Positions 1-9,806 are shown, numbered from the stretch's first letter. The stretch is 64,000 bases of DNA from Thermomicrobiales bacterium (GCA_023957115.1 JAMLHN010000007.1:60869-124868), one strand, 5' to 3'. Made by a program: numbers and translations. Notes: generated from the letters alone by a model not told the origin.

Positions 1-764
1 GGATAGAAGTTCCAATCGACACGAGACGCGAGCGGGAGTCCTTCTTCCCAGTACTGGTCGTGCGCTTCGAGCACCACGCCGGTACCGCGGTTCCATTCGA
101 CGATCTTGAATGGGCCGGTCCCGACGGGAGTCGTGTCGTCATAGGCGTCCATGTCGGTGATGGCACAGCGGTTCGTGAGGATTGCCAGGAATGGGGCGAA
201 TGGCTCACTGAGCGTGAAGACGACCGTCGTTTCGTCGGGCGCTTCCACGGAGGCAACCGAGACATAGTCGGGAGCCAGGAAAGATCCGCCTTCCGGATCC
301 ATGATGTGCTCGAAGTTGCGGACGACTTCCTGCGCGGTGCATGGCTTGCCGTTGTGAAAGACGAGATTGGGCCGGAGATTGAACGTCCAGGTGAGCCCGT
401 CTTCGCTGCTTTCCCAGCTTTCCGCGATCATGGGTGAGATTCCCAGATCGTAGTCCCACCAGACGAGTCCAGGCATGGCCACGTAGCCGAGCAGCCCGGC
501 TGCGGCCGCGGTGAGATTGTGCGGATCGAGCGTGTCGGGTTCCTCGACCTGCCCGATGGTGAGTTCGACGCTTTGTTGCGCCAGGCCGGGGCGAAGCATT
601 GCGTTCTGGTAGGACGAGGCAAGGCTTACGCCCGGAGTGGCCAGGATGGATGCGAATGGCGCGGCAATTCCGAGTGCGGCGCAACGTTGCATAAAGGTGC
701 GCCTGGAGATCTGCCGATTCTGGTGCATGCGGATCAGGGTTTGAAGAGATCGCTCGTCGCTCAT
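1..764 (-). CDS. Peptide/nickel-type ABC transporter substrate-binding protein (3' part off window)
   Basis: The first 254 codons are present and the C-terminus lies beyond the left edge. It starts at an ATG preceded by a strong GAGGAGG Shine-Dalgarno. A twin-arginine motif (SRRTFM, residues 20-25) followed by a hydrophobic stretch predicts Tat export. The mature start reads like the SBP_bac_5 family, with EPDTLDPHN, a long helix-rich lobe, and a VEW..G....L..HDQYW segment near the cut end. Members of the family capture oligopeptides, nickel or glycosides for DppB/DppC-type permeases. The two permease genes lie immediately upstream in the same orientation, so this is the third gene of one operon (dppB-dppC-SBP). 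The ligand cannot be read from the sequence. Confidence 0.9.
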   Translation of the reverse strand, partial: MSDERSLQTLIRMHQNRQISRRTFMQRCAALGIAAPFASILATPGVSLASSYQNAMLRPGLAQQSVELTIGQVEEPDTLDPHNLTAAAAGLLGYVAMPGLVWWDYDLGISPMIAESWESSEDGLTWTFNLRPNLVFHNGKPCTAQEVVRNFEHIMDPEGGSFLAPDYVSVASVEAPDETTVVFTLSEPFAPFLAILTNRCAITDMDAYDDTTPVGTGPFKIVEWNRGTGVVLEAHDQYWEEGLPLASRVDWNFY

Positions 765-853
765 TTGACTTCCTCCTCGAAGTTCATCGTTGGACGTGAG
801 ATCGGGACTGACTCGTTGCCTCCTTCCAGAAGAATCAGTATGAATGCGAAGGG

Positions 854-1756
854 CTATTTGCGCGTTCTCGGATCCAGGGCGTCCCGGAGTCCATCGCCGA
901 GCAGGTTGAATCCAAGAACGGTTATCGCGATAGCCAAGCCCGGGAAAATGGCGACCCACGGCGCCTGCTGCATGAAACTCTGGCCATCTTTCAGCATTCG
1001 GCCCCAGGTGGGCGTGGGGGGAGAGGCGCTGAGGCCCAGGAAGGAGAGCGCCGCCTCGGCCAGGATGGCATAGCTCAGGCTGATCGTGATGCGGACGATC
1101 AGGATACTCAGCGTGTTTGGCGCGATATGGCGAAAGAGGATGCGTCTGTTGGTTGCGCCGGAGGCGCGTGCGGCCTCGACATATTCGCGATGTGACTCAA
1201 CCATCGCTGGCGCGCGAATGGTCCGGGCAAAGATCGGGATGTAGACGATGCCGATCGCAATCATCGCGTTGGCGGCCGAAGGGCCCAGAATGGCCAAAAT
1301 GGCAATGGCAAGCACGATTTCCGGGAATGACAGCAAGGCATCCATGACCCGCATGATCAGCGAATCGAGCCTGCGGCTGTTGAAGCCGGCGATAAGGCCG
1401 AGCGGCGCGCCGATCAGGGTTGCCAGTCCGACGGAGATGCCCCCGACCATCAGGGACACCCGTGCCCCGTAGATGATGCGGCTGAGAATGTCGCGTCCGA
1501 GCTCATCGGTGCCTAGCAAGTGCGCGCTGCTTGGCGCGGCGATCCGGTTGCGCACGTCTCGTTCATACGGATCATAGGGCGCGATCAGCGGCGCGAAAAC
1601 GGCTGCCAGGATCACGAGCACAATGATGAGCAGTCCAACGAGCGCCAGGCGATTCCTGAGCCAGAAACGGATCTGATTGGAGATACGGTCAGACCAGGAG
1701 TCAGCGGCTGGCGAGACTTCGGCGGCATCTGCGAGAGAGATGGTCGGCTCGAACAT
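854..1756 (-). CDS. ABC transporter permease, DppC/OppC type
   Basis: A 300-residue inner-membrane permease. A long cytoplasmic N-terminus is followed by TM1 (about 38-60). Next come the family hallmark GTDELGRD (82-89), several further membrane helices, and the EAA loop EAARASGA (194-201) that docks the ATPase. The length matches DppC/OppC proteins. Its start codon overlaps the stop of the upstream dppB-like gene (TAATG), which is a typical translationally coupled pair. It would form a heterodimeric channel with the DppB-like subunit and receive substrate from the binding protein encoded 89 bp downstream. No ATP-binding subunit is visible here; it may lie beyond the left edge. Confidence 0.93.
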   Translation of the reverse strand: MFEPTISLADAAEVSPAADSWSDRISNQIRFWLRNRLALVGLLIIVLVILAAVFAPLIAPYDPYERDVRNRIAAPSSAHLLGTDELGRDILSRIIYGARVSLMVGGISVGLATLIGAPLGLIAGFNSRRLDSLIMRVMDALLSFPEIVLAIAILAILGPSAANAMIAIGIVYIPIFARTIRAPAMVESHREYVEAARASGATNRRILFRHIAPNTLSILIVRITISLSYAILAEAALSFLGLSASPPTPTWGRMLKDGQSFMQQAPWVAIFPGLAIAITVLGFNLLGDGLRDALDPRTRK

Positions 1757-2700
1757 TATTGAAACCGTATTCGTGGATCGAGGATCGAATAGAGGAGATC
1801 GACAACGAGATTTATCACAATGAACGAGATGGCAAAGATCATGACGACGCCCTGGATCAGCGGGTAGTCACGATTTCCAATGCCATAGATGAGGAGCCGG
1901 CCAACACCCGGAACCGCGAAGACTTCCTCCACGACGACAGCCCCACCAAGCAGGAACCCAAGCTGCAGGCCGATCACCGTGATGATCGGCAACAGCGCAT
2001 TCTTCAGCGTGTGCGTAACGAGGGTGACGCGTTCGCTCAGACCTTTTGCCCGGGCCGTGCGAATGTAGTCCTGATTCAGGACATCGAGCATGGCACTGCG
2101 CGTCATGCGGCTGATACTCGCCGCCAGGCCGGCGCCAAGCGCAATCGACGGCATGAGGATATGCGTAAACCATTCGGTAACGCTCGTGAACGGAGATACG
2201 TAGCCCGACACGGGAAGCCAGTGCAGTTTGATCGAAAAGAGCAGGATGAGCATCAGGGCGAGCCAGAAGCTCGGGATGCACAGCCCCACGAGCGCGCTGA
2301 CCATGGCAATGCCATCCACCATGGTGTTGGCACGGTAGGCGGCGATCATGCCGGCGGGAATCCCGATGACGACGCCGATGATGAGCGCGAATATGGCAAG
2401 CGAGAATGTGGCGGGAAGCCGATCGAGCAGAAGGGACGAAACGCTTTCCTGCGTGGAAAGCGATGTTCCGAAGTCACCAGAAATCATGCCGGCTGCCCAA
2501 CGGAGATATTGAACGACGACTGGCTGATCCAACCCCCACTTCTCGATGAGGTGCGTTCTGGCCTCATCGGTAAGGTTTTCTCCAAGCAGGAGCGAAACCG
2601 GGTCTCCCGGGATGAGTCTGATAATGGCAAACACGAGAATGGAAACGAGGACGATGACGCCTGCGGCTGAGATGAGTCGGCTTGCAATGTACCGCGTCAC
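1756..2700 (-). CDS. ABC transporter permease, DppB/OppB type
   Basis: A permease of about 314 residues with an N-terminal TM helix leading to the family signature RLIPGDP, a periplasmic domain (GLDQP..QYLRW), multiple TM segments and the EAA-like loop TARAKGLS. An upstream TTG at 2730 would also be in frame. The GTG at 2700 was preferred because an AGGAG lies about 11 bases before it and the protein then begins at the usual TRYIASRL position. It is the first gene of the minus-strand importer operon. The 270 bp upstream, up to the TlpA-like gene, shows no ORF and presumably holds the promoter. Confidence 0.92.
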   Translation of the reverse strand: MTRYIASRLISAAGVIVLVSILVFAIIRLIPGDPVSLLLGENLTDEARTHLIEKWGLDQPVVVQYLRWAAGMISGDFGTSLSTQESVSSLLLDRLPATFSLAIFALIIGVVIGIPAGMIAAYRANTMVDGIAMVSALVGLCIPSFWLALMLILLFSIKLHWLPVSGYVSPFTSVTEWFTHILMPSIALGAGLAASISRMTRSAMLDVLNQDYIRTARAKGLSERVTLVTHTLKNALLPIITVIGLQLGFLLGGAVVVEEVFAVPGVGRLLIYGIGNRDYPLIQGVVMIFAISFIVINLVVDLLYSILDPRIRFQ

Positions 2701-2974
2701 TCGGTCCGCTACTCCTCGTAGGTGTGCCAAGTCGCCGCCGCGCTCGTGGGAGGGCGGCTCAGGAAGTCATGAAGACGACGATCTATGGGACTGACGTGTA
2801 CGTGTCGTTCGGTTGGCGTCTGCTGGCCTATGCTCGCATACGCGTAACTGCCTGTCAAACCCACATGGTGGAATTTTCAGGAACGATCGAATGGCTGCGT
2901 ATCGGGTATTCGCGTGATTGCATGCGGGTACACCGCATGGGGTAGGCACCGGCAAAAACATCACCGGCACAGCC

Positions 2975-3622
2975 TCAATCGCCGTCCAGTGCTGCCTCGA
3001 TGGCGTCACGGGCGGATTCACTGGAGAGCGGTCCGAAGACGATGGCTGAGACCGTGCCGTCCGGGCGGATGAACACGGTGGCTGGAAATGTATCTACCCC
3101 AAACGCTTGTGTTACTGGACCAATCGTGTCGCTCTCGCCGGCGGTGTCACGCCCAATGGGATAGGTGACCCCCAACCGGTCGACCATCGCCAGTGCGTTG
3201 TCATTGTTATCTCGTTTGACACCAACGCCGATGATCGTCGCCGGTACGCCGTCGGTCCGGAGCTCTGCGTTCAATGCATCGAGCTCCGGCATTTCCTCTT
3301 CGCAGGGGGCACACCAGGACGCCCAGAAATTGAGAACAACCGCATTGCCGGCCAGATCGGTCGAATCGATCGTCGTGCCATCCAGCAGGGTCAGATTCCA
3401 TGCCGGCGCGGGCTGATCGATGAGCACGCCGGCTCGGGGAAGCTCTGCCTCCGGTTTCCATTGACGGTACCCGATAAAGGCGATGACCAGGATGATGCCC
3501 AGCGCCAACAAGGCGGGGGTGTATTTCGCGTAGTTGCCGTAGCCGACGCGTCCGTGTTCGAACGGATCTTCGTCCGGTTCGTGCTCGGATCGATTTGGGT
3601 CTGAGGGGGGCGGGTCGATCAA
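2975..3622 (-). CDS. Membrane-anchored TlpA/ResA-like thiol-disulfide protein
   Basis: A 215-residue protein with a short acidic cytoplasmic tail, one TM helix (about 34-52) and an extracellular thioredoxin-fold domain of the AhpC-TSA/Redoxin type. The redox site is WCAPC (C104 and C107), and the cis-Pro region is TFPATVF. These proteins reduce disulfides outside the membrane, often for cytochrome c maturation or for repair of secreted proteins. The ATG overlaps the stop of the upstream membrane protein gene (ATGA), so the two are coupled. No cytochrome maturation genes are in the window, so the client protein is unknown. Confidence 0.9.
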   Translation of the reverse strand: MIDPPPSDPNRSEHEPDEDPFEHGRVGYGNYAKYTPALLALGIILVIAFIGYRQWKPEAELPRAGVLIDQPAPAWNLTLLDGTTIDSTDLAGNAVVLNFWASWCAPCEEEMPELDALNAELRTDGVPATIIGVGVKRDNNDNALAMVDRLGVTYPIGRDTAGESDTIGPVTQAFGVDTFPATVFIRPDGTVSAIVFGPLSSESARDAIEAALDGD

Positions 3623-4113
3623 GGCAGGCTTCCCACCCCGGATTCGATCTTCTGCTGGATATCGTCGCTGGCGCCGTCCGAGACGACAAGGACATTGCTT
3701 CCGGACACACTGTGCAGCTCGGCGGTGGCTGCATTCGCTCCGGACGGAGTCTTGAGCTCGATCGCGTCGAGCTCGATCTGGTCGATTTGGTCCGTTCGGG
3801 TTTCGGGGCTTTCGAAGATGAAGACGTATGCCGGGGCTCCATCGACGATCAACTGCTGCCCAACCGGTGTGAGTCCCTCGATGCGGACGGTCTGCCGGCC
3901 ATATTCGACCGTCATCCCCTGGGATGCCAGCGCATCGTGGACGGTCTTGAGCTCGGCCCTACCGGGAACGCTCTGCGGCGTGGGAGCCTGTCCAGTGGTG
4001 TCATTCCGCTCCTGATACCAGGCGAAGGCAACGTACGCGAAGAGCGCGGCCGCGACGACAAAGAGCAGATTTGAGATCCACCGCCGAACCGACGAATTGC
4101 GTTGCTGATTCAC
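3619..4113 (-). CDS. Single-pass membrane protein, unknown, coupled to TlpA-like gene
   Basis: About 164 residues. There is one hydrophobic helix near the N-terminus (NLLFVVAAALFAYVAFAW) followed by an extracellular domain with alternating strands and no recognisable motif. An ATG at 4155 is in frame, but the GTG at 4113 has a GGGAG a few bases upstream and gives a more natural short cytoplasmic tail. Its stop codon overlaps the start of the TlpA-like gene. Co-translation suggests a shared envelope role, possibly as a partner or substrate, but the family was not recognised and no enzymatic residues stand out. Confidence 0.7.
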   Translation of the reverse strand: MNQQRNSSVRRWISNLLFVVAAALFAYVAFAWYQERNDTTGQAPTPQSVPGRAELKTVHDALASQGMTVEYGRQTVRIEGLTPVGQQLIVDGAPAYVFIFESPETRTDQIDQIELDAIELKTPSGANAATAELHSVSGSNVLVVSDGASDDIQQKIESGVGSLP

Positions 4114-4344
4114 TCGACGCTCCCAGTCAATCCACCATCGGATCGAAGTGTACATTGCTGTGCATCAGGCACAAATTATCCGCAGATCGTCGCCGCAAGC
4201 CTCAGTATTTCCGGTCCTCCACTACAATCTGTATTGAGGCAAAGCTTCCGATGCGGAAGGGTGGCGGGCCTGAACGAGAGCGTGCCGGCCCACACGTTCG
4301 CAGGGAGGCTGCCACGTTCGATGAACCCAGAGGAGCGCCATTCG

Positions 4345-4827
4345 ATGTCGAAATCAGCCCCAGCCGTGGCAGATAGTGTCACAGAATCCTTGCTGGACAT
4401 CGTTCCTCGGTTGAATCGATGGGCAGAGTCGAGCGTTGCTCACGCGGCCGGTGAGAATCGTCTCAGCTTGCGCCAGCTTTCGGCATTGACCATGATCGAA
4501 AGCGAGAAGACGACCCTTGGCGATGTTGCGCGGAAGTTGATGGTGACCCCGGCCGTGGTCACTGGACTCATCGACCGTCTCGAACGCCGGGGATACGTTC
4601 GCCGCATCAATAGCACGGACGATCGCCGCCGGGTCTTGCTGGCATTGACCGACGATGGACGCGCGGCGGCCGAGTCCGTATCGGGTGCACTGCATCGAGA
4701 GATGGCAGCCGCCTTGAGCGAGTTCAGCTTCGCCGATCTGGAAAAGCTCGACGCGTGTCTGACAAAGCTGCGGCCGGTCGCCAGCGAGCTCGAGCGGACC
4801 ACGCCGCTGGATGCCCGGAACGCGTAG
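4345..4827 (+). CDS. MarR-family transcriptional regulator
   Basis: A 160-residue regulator. The start at ATG 4345 is set by AGGAG nine bases upstream; an earlier in-frame ATG at 4321 lacks this. A dimerisation helix is followed by a winged helix-turn-helix (about 45-115), with the recognition region VTPAVVTGLIDRLERRGYV and the wing STDDRRRVLLALTDDG, all typical of MarR. These dimers usually repress nearby genes and respond to phenolic or oxidative signals. It diverges from the TlpA/membrane protein pair across a short spacer, so autoregulation and control of that pair are plausible but unproven. Confidence 0.92.
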   Translation: MSKSAPAVADSVTESLLDIVPRLNRWAESSVAHAAGENRLSLRQLSALTMIESEKTTLGDVARKLMVTPAVVTGLIDRLERRGYVRRINSTDDRRRVLLALTDDGRAAAESVSGALHREMAAALSEFSFADLEKLDACLTKLRPVASELERTTPLDARNA

Positions 4828-4844
4828 CCCACGCGAGCAACCGA

Positions 4845-6985
4845 TTACGAACCCGGGGCGGAACGCTCGTCGGCGACGAGTGCTTCCGGGCTGGCGCGGA
4901 ATTGCGGAGTCTTCCCGGCATCCAGCAGACCGCGTTCGACCCGGGAAGCGAGCGTTTCGGCTGACAGCCCATCCGACCCTTCCACCACGAATGCCGGCCC
5001 GTGCGGCGTAACCCGCAATTCCAGCGCCTCCAGTGTTGCCCGCAACGCGCGGATGTCCTCATCCTGTTCGGGCTGGACGATCAATGCCGGCGCGAGCCAC
5101 ACTCGTCCGAGAGTTTCTGCCCATGATCGAAGCTGGGCGCGTGCGGCCTGTTCCAGCGCAAGCCCACCTTGCCGTTCCAGAAAGGTCATGACATCGTCCA
5201 CGCGAAAACCGGCGGCGAGCGCCCGTTTCAACGATCGATTGCTGATCCGGTATTCGGCAGATGGGTGCAAGCGCATCTGATCGGCAAATGCCGTCAACGC
5301 CCAGATGCGCACCGGGGTGGGATCGCGCAATGTGACGGTCAGATCGGGATGAATCTCGATTGCGGGTTCGATTGCCGTCGGTGGCGGGTCCGGCTCCCGA
5401 GCTCCCACGGTTGCCAACCCGGTGTTGGTGACTCGGGCCACCTCTCCAACCGAGGGGATGTGCGCGATGTCGATGATTCCAAACCAGGAGAACCCGCTTC
5501 GCAGCGTTCGCTCGACAACGTGCTCCAGCGACGAAAGCCGCTCGATCGACCGGTCGAGGGTCGCATCGACGGGACGAGCTGTCGCAATCTGAACTGCGTC
5601 ACCCAGCGCGTCGCTACTTCGCGCCGCGAGCCAGCGAGCCAGTTCGTCCAGACGATACCAGCGTTGCGGATCGAGCTCGGGCAAAAGCACGAGCAACCGG
5701 CGCCGAAATTGCGGCCAGTGCGCTCCGGTGACGATGACGTCTTCCTGTGCCAACGCTTCGACCCAGGCAACCGAACCGAGCCAGATATCGCGCAGATACG
5801 CTGTCTGATCCAGAAACGAGCGTGATCGCCAGGCGCGCAATGCAGGATTCGCGCGCGTCTCTACATCGGGCGGATCGAGCAGGTTGCCGTGCTCGGCAAG
5901 CGCGGCCAGAAATTCGAGGTACCCCGGTTGCGGCTGATCGACGCCCTCGTGCCAGAGATGTTGGTTGATGCGGTTTCGTGACCGGTTGCTGGCTTGAGAG
6001 AGTTGGGCGACCACTGGAGTGCCAGCGCCGAGCCAGCGCAGCACGGTCAATAGATCCCAGGCGAGCGCAAATCGATGACGGGCTGCCTGATCTCCGGGGG
6101 AGGGAGCGTCGACCGGAGCCGGTGGACCCTGTCGATCCCGGGCCGGTTCATCGGCGACGGTCCGCCAGATTGGCTGAAGAGGGCTCGGTTGCCATCGGGA
6201 AGGGTGGTGTGCCAGACGAGCAATGCTTCTTCCAGCTCGGTCAGTGCGTTGCGCAGCCGCTCCCGCCGTGCGGGGTTGCGTGGGATCAGCTCGACCGTGT
6301 CCGCGAGGTCCGCCAGCAGGGTCGTTTGGCCCGCTGGAATTTCGGTGACCTTTTCCAGAATGCGTTTCGCATCCCAGCCGAGCTTGCGCTCGACCGCCGC
6401 CCGGCGGTCGGGGTAGCCGGAGAGCTCCAGCAAGCCTTCGGTCAATTCCCGCCGTGTGCGGAGCCCCGGCATCGATTCCAGTCCCCACAATTCGGCCGCG
6501 CGTTGAATATCGGTGTCGTCGAGGAGCTCCAACAGTGCCGCGGGCGTGGTCGAGCTGATATCTCCCGCTTCCAGCTCATCCTGAATGCGTGCGAAGAGCT
6601 GTCCCAGCTCGCGTGGCAAGAAGAGGCGTGGAAGCTCGCCGATACCCAGCGACTCCTGGCCGTTGGTCGCCAGCGCCCCCGATTGGTAGAGACGCGCGGC
6701 AGTGGCGCGGGCCTGCTCTTCCGCAACATTCAGCTCGGCGGCCAGTTCCGCCATGGTCAATCCCTGATCGGATCCGCTCGCCAGAAAGAGCAGAATCATC
6801 TCCCGCTCGTCCTGCGACCGGCTTGCCCAGAAGTCGCGGGTCGAACGCAGATCCGTCATCGCACGCATGAGCTGCGCGATCAGGGCGGCTTTGTCTCGTG
6901 CGGTGCTGGGGATCATCCAGGCGATCGCAATTCGCCGGAGCTCCTCGTCCGATCTGGCCATCAACCGGCCCACCAAATTTCGCAC
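4845..6985 (-). CDS. Helicase XPB/Ssl2 N-terminal-domain-like protein, interrupted by one frameshift
   Basis: Two overlapping minus-strand reading frames encode the N-terminal part (6985 to about 6177) and the C-terminal part (about 6177 to 4845) of one protein. Adding one base near 6177 joins them as ALF-QPIW and gives 713 residues. Translation probably starts at GTG 6985, which has AGGAG upstream. The C-terminal half matches the bacterial Helicase_C_3 / XPB-Ssl2 N-terminal domain pattern: HPDLTVTL, then a helical segment with YRISNRSLKRALAAGF and VMTFLERQ. The N-terminal half contains small helical, winged-helix-like segments (LTMAELAAELNVAEEQARATAARL). No Walker or DEAD motifs were seen, so it is not itself a motor. 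The function of these proteins is unknown. Confidence 0.75.
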
Positions 6986-7117
6986 CGGAACTCTCCTGGT
7001 CTCGGGTTCGCTGGCCGCGTCGACCGGCAATCTTGACCGGTTTTCGCTCACCACGTAGGGTACAGGGGATTTCCGTGCGCGAGCCGGGACCAGACGTGTC
7101 GACCCCGAAAGTGAGCA

Positions 7118-7849
7118 ATGACCCAGCACCAGCGGATGATCTACCTGGACGACGCCCTGGCGCTACCCGGCTGCCCGGTTTGCCGTATGACGCTGCAGCG
7201 GGTGGCCCAAACACTGGCCAGTATCGAGGCGGAGCTGGTGCTCGATCCGACATGGCGCGAACAGGTCGATTCTGCCTGGGGGTTCTGCAATCTGCATGCC
7301 CAGCAATGGCTCGATCAGGCGCAACCGTTGAGCACCGCCATCATCTATGAGGCTGTGCTGGGGCGAATCACGCGACAGTTGGAGCAGCGCTTGCCAAGCC
7401 GCGCGGGGCCGGGCAACGTTCGGTCTCGGATCGCCGGAATGCGGAGTGGGGGCGCACAACGAGAGGTGCTGGTTGCCCCAGGTGTCTGCCCACTGTGCCG
7501 GACGCGAGACGAGCAGGAACGCCAGATCGTGGCGCATTTGCTGCGGGAGCTGAAATCGGACGTCATGCGGACCCGCTATGCGGCCTCGGATGGGCTCTGC
7601 GTGGTGCATCTCGATCTGGCGCTTGCCACCAGCCCGGAGCCCGAGGTGCTCGATGCGTTGCGCACTCGGTTGGTTGAACGGCACGAGGTGCTTCGATCGG
7701 AGCTGCGTGACGTGATCCGAACGCATGACTATCGTTTCCGTGACGCGGAGGCAGGTCCGCAGTGGAATGCGATCGCCGGTGCGGTTCGGCATGTCGCCGG
7801 GAGTCCGGGAATCGACGGGCGGCGCGCTCGACCGGACCGAGGTGATTGA
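7118..7849 (+). CDS. Cys-rich protein resembling DUF6062 family
   Basis: A 243-residue cytosolic protein built from two similar halves, each with a CxxC and a Cys/His pair. The first half has CPVC (19-22) followed by GFCNLHA; the second has CPLC followed by GLCVVHLDL. The spacing suggests two metal (zinc-like) sites. The layout resembles proteins annotated DUF6062 in Firmicutes and Chloroflexi, whose role is unknown; this match is from memory of the motif pattern. The start at 7118 has only a weak ribosome site. It diverges from the XPB-N-like gene, and its end overlaps the longest possible upstream extension of the pyrophosphatase frame. Confidence 0.65.
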   Translation: MTQHQRMIYLDDALALPGCPVCRMTLQRVAQTLASIEAELVLDPTWREQVDSAWGFCNLHAQQWLDQAQPLSTAIIYEAVLGRITRQLEQRLPSRAGPGNVRSRIAGMRSGGAQREVLVAPGVCPLCRTRDEQERQIVAHLLRELKSDVMRTRYAASDGLCVVHLDLALATSPEPEVLDALRTRLVERHEVLRSELRDVIRTHDYRFRDAEAGPQWNAIAGAVRHVAGSPGIDGRRARPDRGD

Positions 7850-7941
7850 CGACCCGCACCGGCGGCCGAAAGCAACGAAGATTGAAACACTCGGGATACG
7901 GTGCGGGATCTGGGCCCGCACGCGCAACAAAGGGAAGTGGA

Positions 7942-8451
7942 GTGCAAGAGACAGGGCAATCGGAGCGCCAATCGACCGTCATCGCGTTCATCGAGATTCC
8001 GCGAGGCAGTCGCAATAAGTACGAATACGACGAAGCAACCGGACGGCTGCGGCTCGACCGGGTTCTTTATTCGTCGGTTCACTATCCGACGGATTACGGC
8101 TTCATCCCCGATACGCTCGCGGAAGATGGAGACCATCTCGATATTCTCGTCCTCATGCAGGAACCGACCTTTCCCGGGTGCGTCATCGACGCCCGGCCGA
8201 TCGGCGGACTCGACATGGCGGACGAGAAAGGATCGGATTTTAAGGTGCTGGCGGTTCCGATCGGAGATCCGAGGTATCAGCATGTGACCGATCTCACGCA
8301 TTTGGGTGACCACTGGCTGCGTGAGATCGAGACCTTTTTCGATACGTACAAGCTGCTGGAGCCGAAGCAGACCGAGGTGCTCGGTTGGCATGATGCCGCG
8401 TTCGCCTGGAATATGATCGAAGCCTGCCGCAAACGGTTCCAGAGCGCATGA
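7942..8451 (+). CDS. ppa: Inorganic pyrophosphatase, family I
   Basis: A 169-residue soluble enzyme hydrolysing pyrophosphate to phosphate, which pulls biosynthetic reactions forward. The start chosen is GTG 7942, after a GGGAAGTGG ribosome site; the frame is open further upstream but that part has no family similarity. Family I features are RGSRNKYEYD (21-30), HYPTDYGFIPDT, the Mg-binding loop DGDHLD (62-67; usually DGDPLD), and MADEKGSDFKVLAVP with further acidic ligands. A 12-bp perfect hairpin lies 65 bp past the stop. Confidence 0.95.
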   Translation: MQETGQSERQSTVIAFIEIPRGSRNKYEYDEATGRLRLDRVLYSSVHYPTDYGFIPDTLAEDGDHLDILVLMQEPTFPGCVIDARPIGGLDMADEKGSDFKVLAVPIGDPRYQHVTDLTHLGDHWLREIETFFDTYKLLEPKQTEVLGWHDAAFAWNMIEACRKRFQSA

Positions 8452-8516
8452 CCGTCGCCGGGTAACCGGCGCGTTCTCTGGGGCCGATTCGCCCGCGCGT
8501 GCGTAGCGCCATCGGC

Positions 8517-8549
8517 CGCGGCCACCCCGATCATCGCGGGGTGGCCGCG
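8517..8549. terminator. Perfect 12-bp stem hairpin after ppa
   Basis: CGCGGCCACCCC pairs exactly with GGGGTGGCCGCG around a 9-nt loop. It lies between the pyrophosphatase stop and the oxidoreductase start. No long T-tract follows, so it may be a processing or attenuating hairpin rather than a classical intrinsic terminator. Confidence 0.55.
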
Positions 8550-8618
8550 TTGCATGCTCCCGTTCGGAGGCGACTGATAGACTTCCGGCAACTCGGTGAC
8601 AAAGAGAGGATGACGGCG

Positions 8619-9806
8619 ATGTCAGGTCCGGATGTGATCGTAGTCGGGGGCGGGGTAAACGGCTGCTCGATTGCCTACCAGTTAGCCAAAGCAGGCAAAT
8701 CCGTCCACCTCTTCGAACAACGAGGGATCTGTTCCGGCGCATCCGGACGCAATGGCGGGATGACCGGGGAAGGCGCCCGGATGCATGAGAACGAGGCGTC
8801 GGCGCTCTTTGCGATGACGTCCGCGAACTATGCCTTGCTCAAGGAATTGCCGGACGAGCTCGGGGTCGATTTCCAGCTGCGGCAGTCTGGGACGGTCGAA
8901 ATCGCCCAGACGAACGCTCAATGGGACCATATGGTCGAGCGATACGAGATCGAGCGTGCCGCCGGAGCAGGACCGGAACTGCTGGACGCGAAGGAAACGC
9001 GCAAGCTCATGCCGGCGGTCTCGGAAGACATCTATGGAAGCAAGTTCACGCGAAACTCCGGTCATCTCTGGCCGTTCGCGTTGGTCGACGGATTTGCGAA
9101 TGCCGCCGCCCGTCTCGGCGCGGTGATCCGGACGCATACGCCAGTCAGCCGCATTCTGGAGAAGAGCGGCCGGGTCGAGGGGGTCGAGCTGCTGGATGGC
9201 GGTAAGGTCCACGCAGACGAAGTCGTGCTGGCAACCAATTCCTATACGCCGTTGCTCCTCCGGCAGCTGCCGGAAGGCGCCATCGTTCCAGCGCGCGGTC
9301 AGATTCTCGCCACCGAGCCGGTCGCGCCAATTCTGCCGTTGGCGTGGGGGAATAATTTTGATAAGGAATATGGCCGTCAGGTGCCGGGTGGTCCGATCAT
9401 CTGCGGTGGGTTCCGGCGGCTCGATGAGCAGGAGGGGCTTGGTCTCTACGAAGAGCGGGTCACCTTGCCGGTTATCAGTGGAATTGGCAAGCGGCTGGCC
9501 GGGCTCTTTCCGGCACTGGCCGGTGTGCGTGTGGTCCGCTGCTGGGCCGGCATCATGGGCTTCACACCTGACGGGCTCCCGCTTATCGGACGTACCGCGA
9601 TCATGCAGGGACTCACTATCGTGGCCGGGTTCAACGGAGGAGGCTTCTCCTGGGGAGCGATCAACGGGAACGTCGTTGCCGGCATGCTCACCGGAGTCGA
9701 CGCCGGGTTCGATCTGACCTACTTCCGCCCAGATCGTTTCGTCGAAAAGGGAACCGACTGGAATAACCCGTACACCGCGGGCGAGAAGAACAGTCGTGCC
9801 GCTTGA
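8619..9806 (+). CDS. FAD-dependent oxidoreductase of the DAO (glycine/D-amino acid oxidase) family
   Basis: A 395-residue protein. The N-terminal Rossmann motif VVGGGVNGCSIAYQLAKAG binds the FAD adenosine, and E (LFEQ) caps the ribose. SGRNGGM is the DAO-type second FAD motif, and GFTPDGLPLIG near the C-terminus is the usual DAO closing motif. The start at ATG 8619 has AGAGAGGA eight bases upstream; the ATG at 8610 would sit directly on that site. The family oxidises secondary or primary amines (sarcosine, glycine, D-amino acids, glutamate derivatives), and the substrate is not predictable here. It stands alone, with a heptamer repeat block directly after its stop. Confidence 0.88.
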   Translation: MSGPDVIVVGGGVNGCSIAYQLAKAGKSVHLFEQRGICSGASGRNGGMTGEGARMHENEASALFAMTSANYALLKELPDELGVDFQLRQSGTVEIAQTNAQWDHMVERYEIERAAGAGPELLDAKETRKLMPAVSEDIYGSKFTRNSGHLWPFALVDGFANAAARLGAVIRTHTPVSRILEKSGRVEGVELLDGGKVHADEVVLATNSYTPLLLRQLPEGAIVPARGQILATEPVAPILPLAWGNNFDKEYGRQVPGGPIICGGFRRLDEQEGLGLYEERVTLPVISGIGKRLAGLFPALAGVRVVRCWAGIMGFTPDGLPLIGRTAIMQGLTIVAGFNGGGFSWGAINGNVVAGMLTGVDAGFDLTYFRPDRFVEKGTDWNNPYTAGEKNSRAA

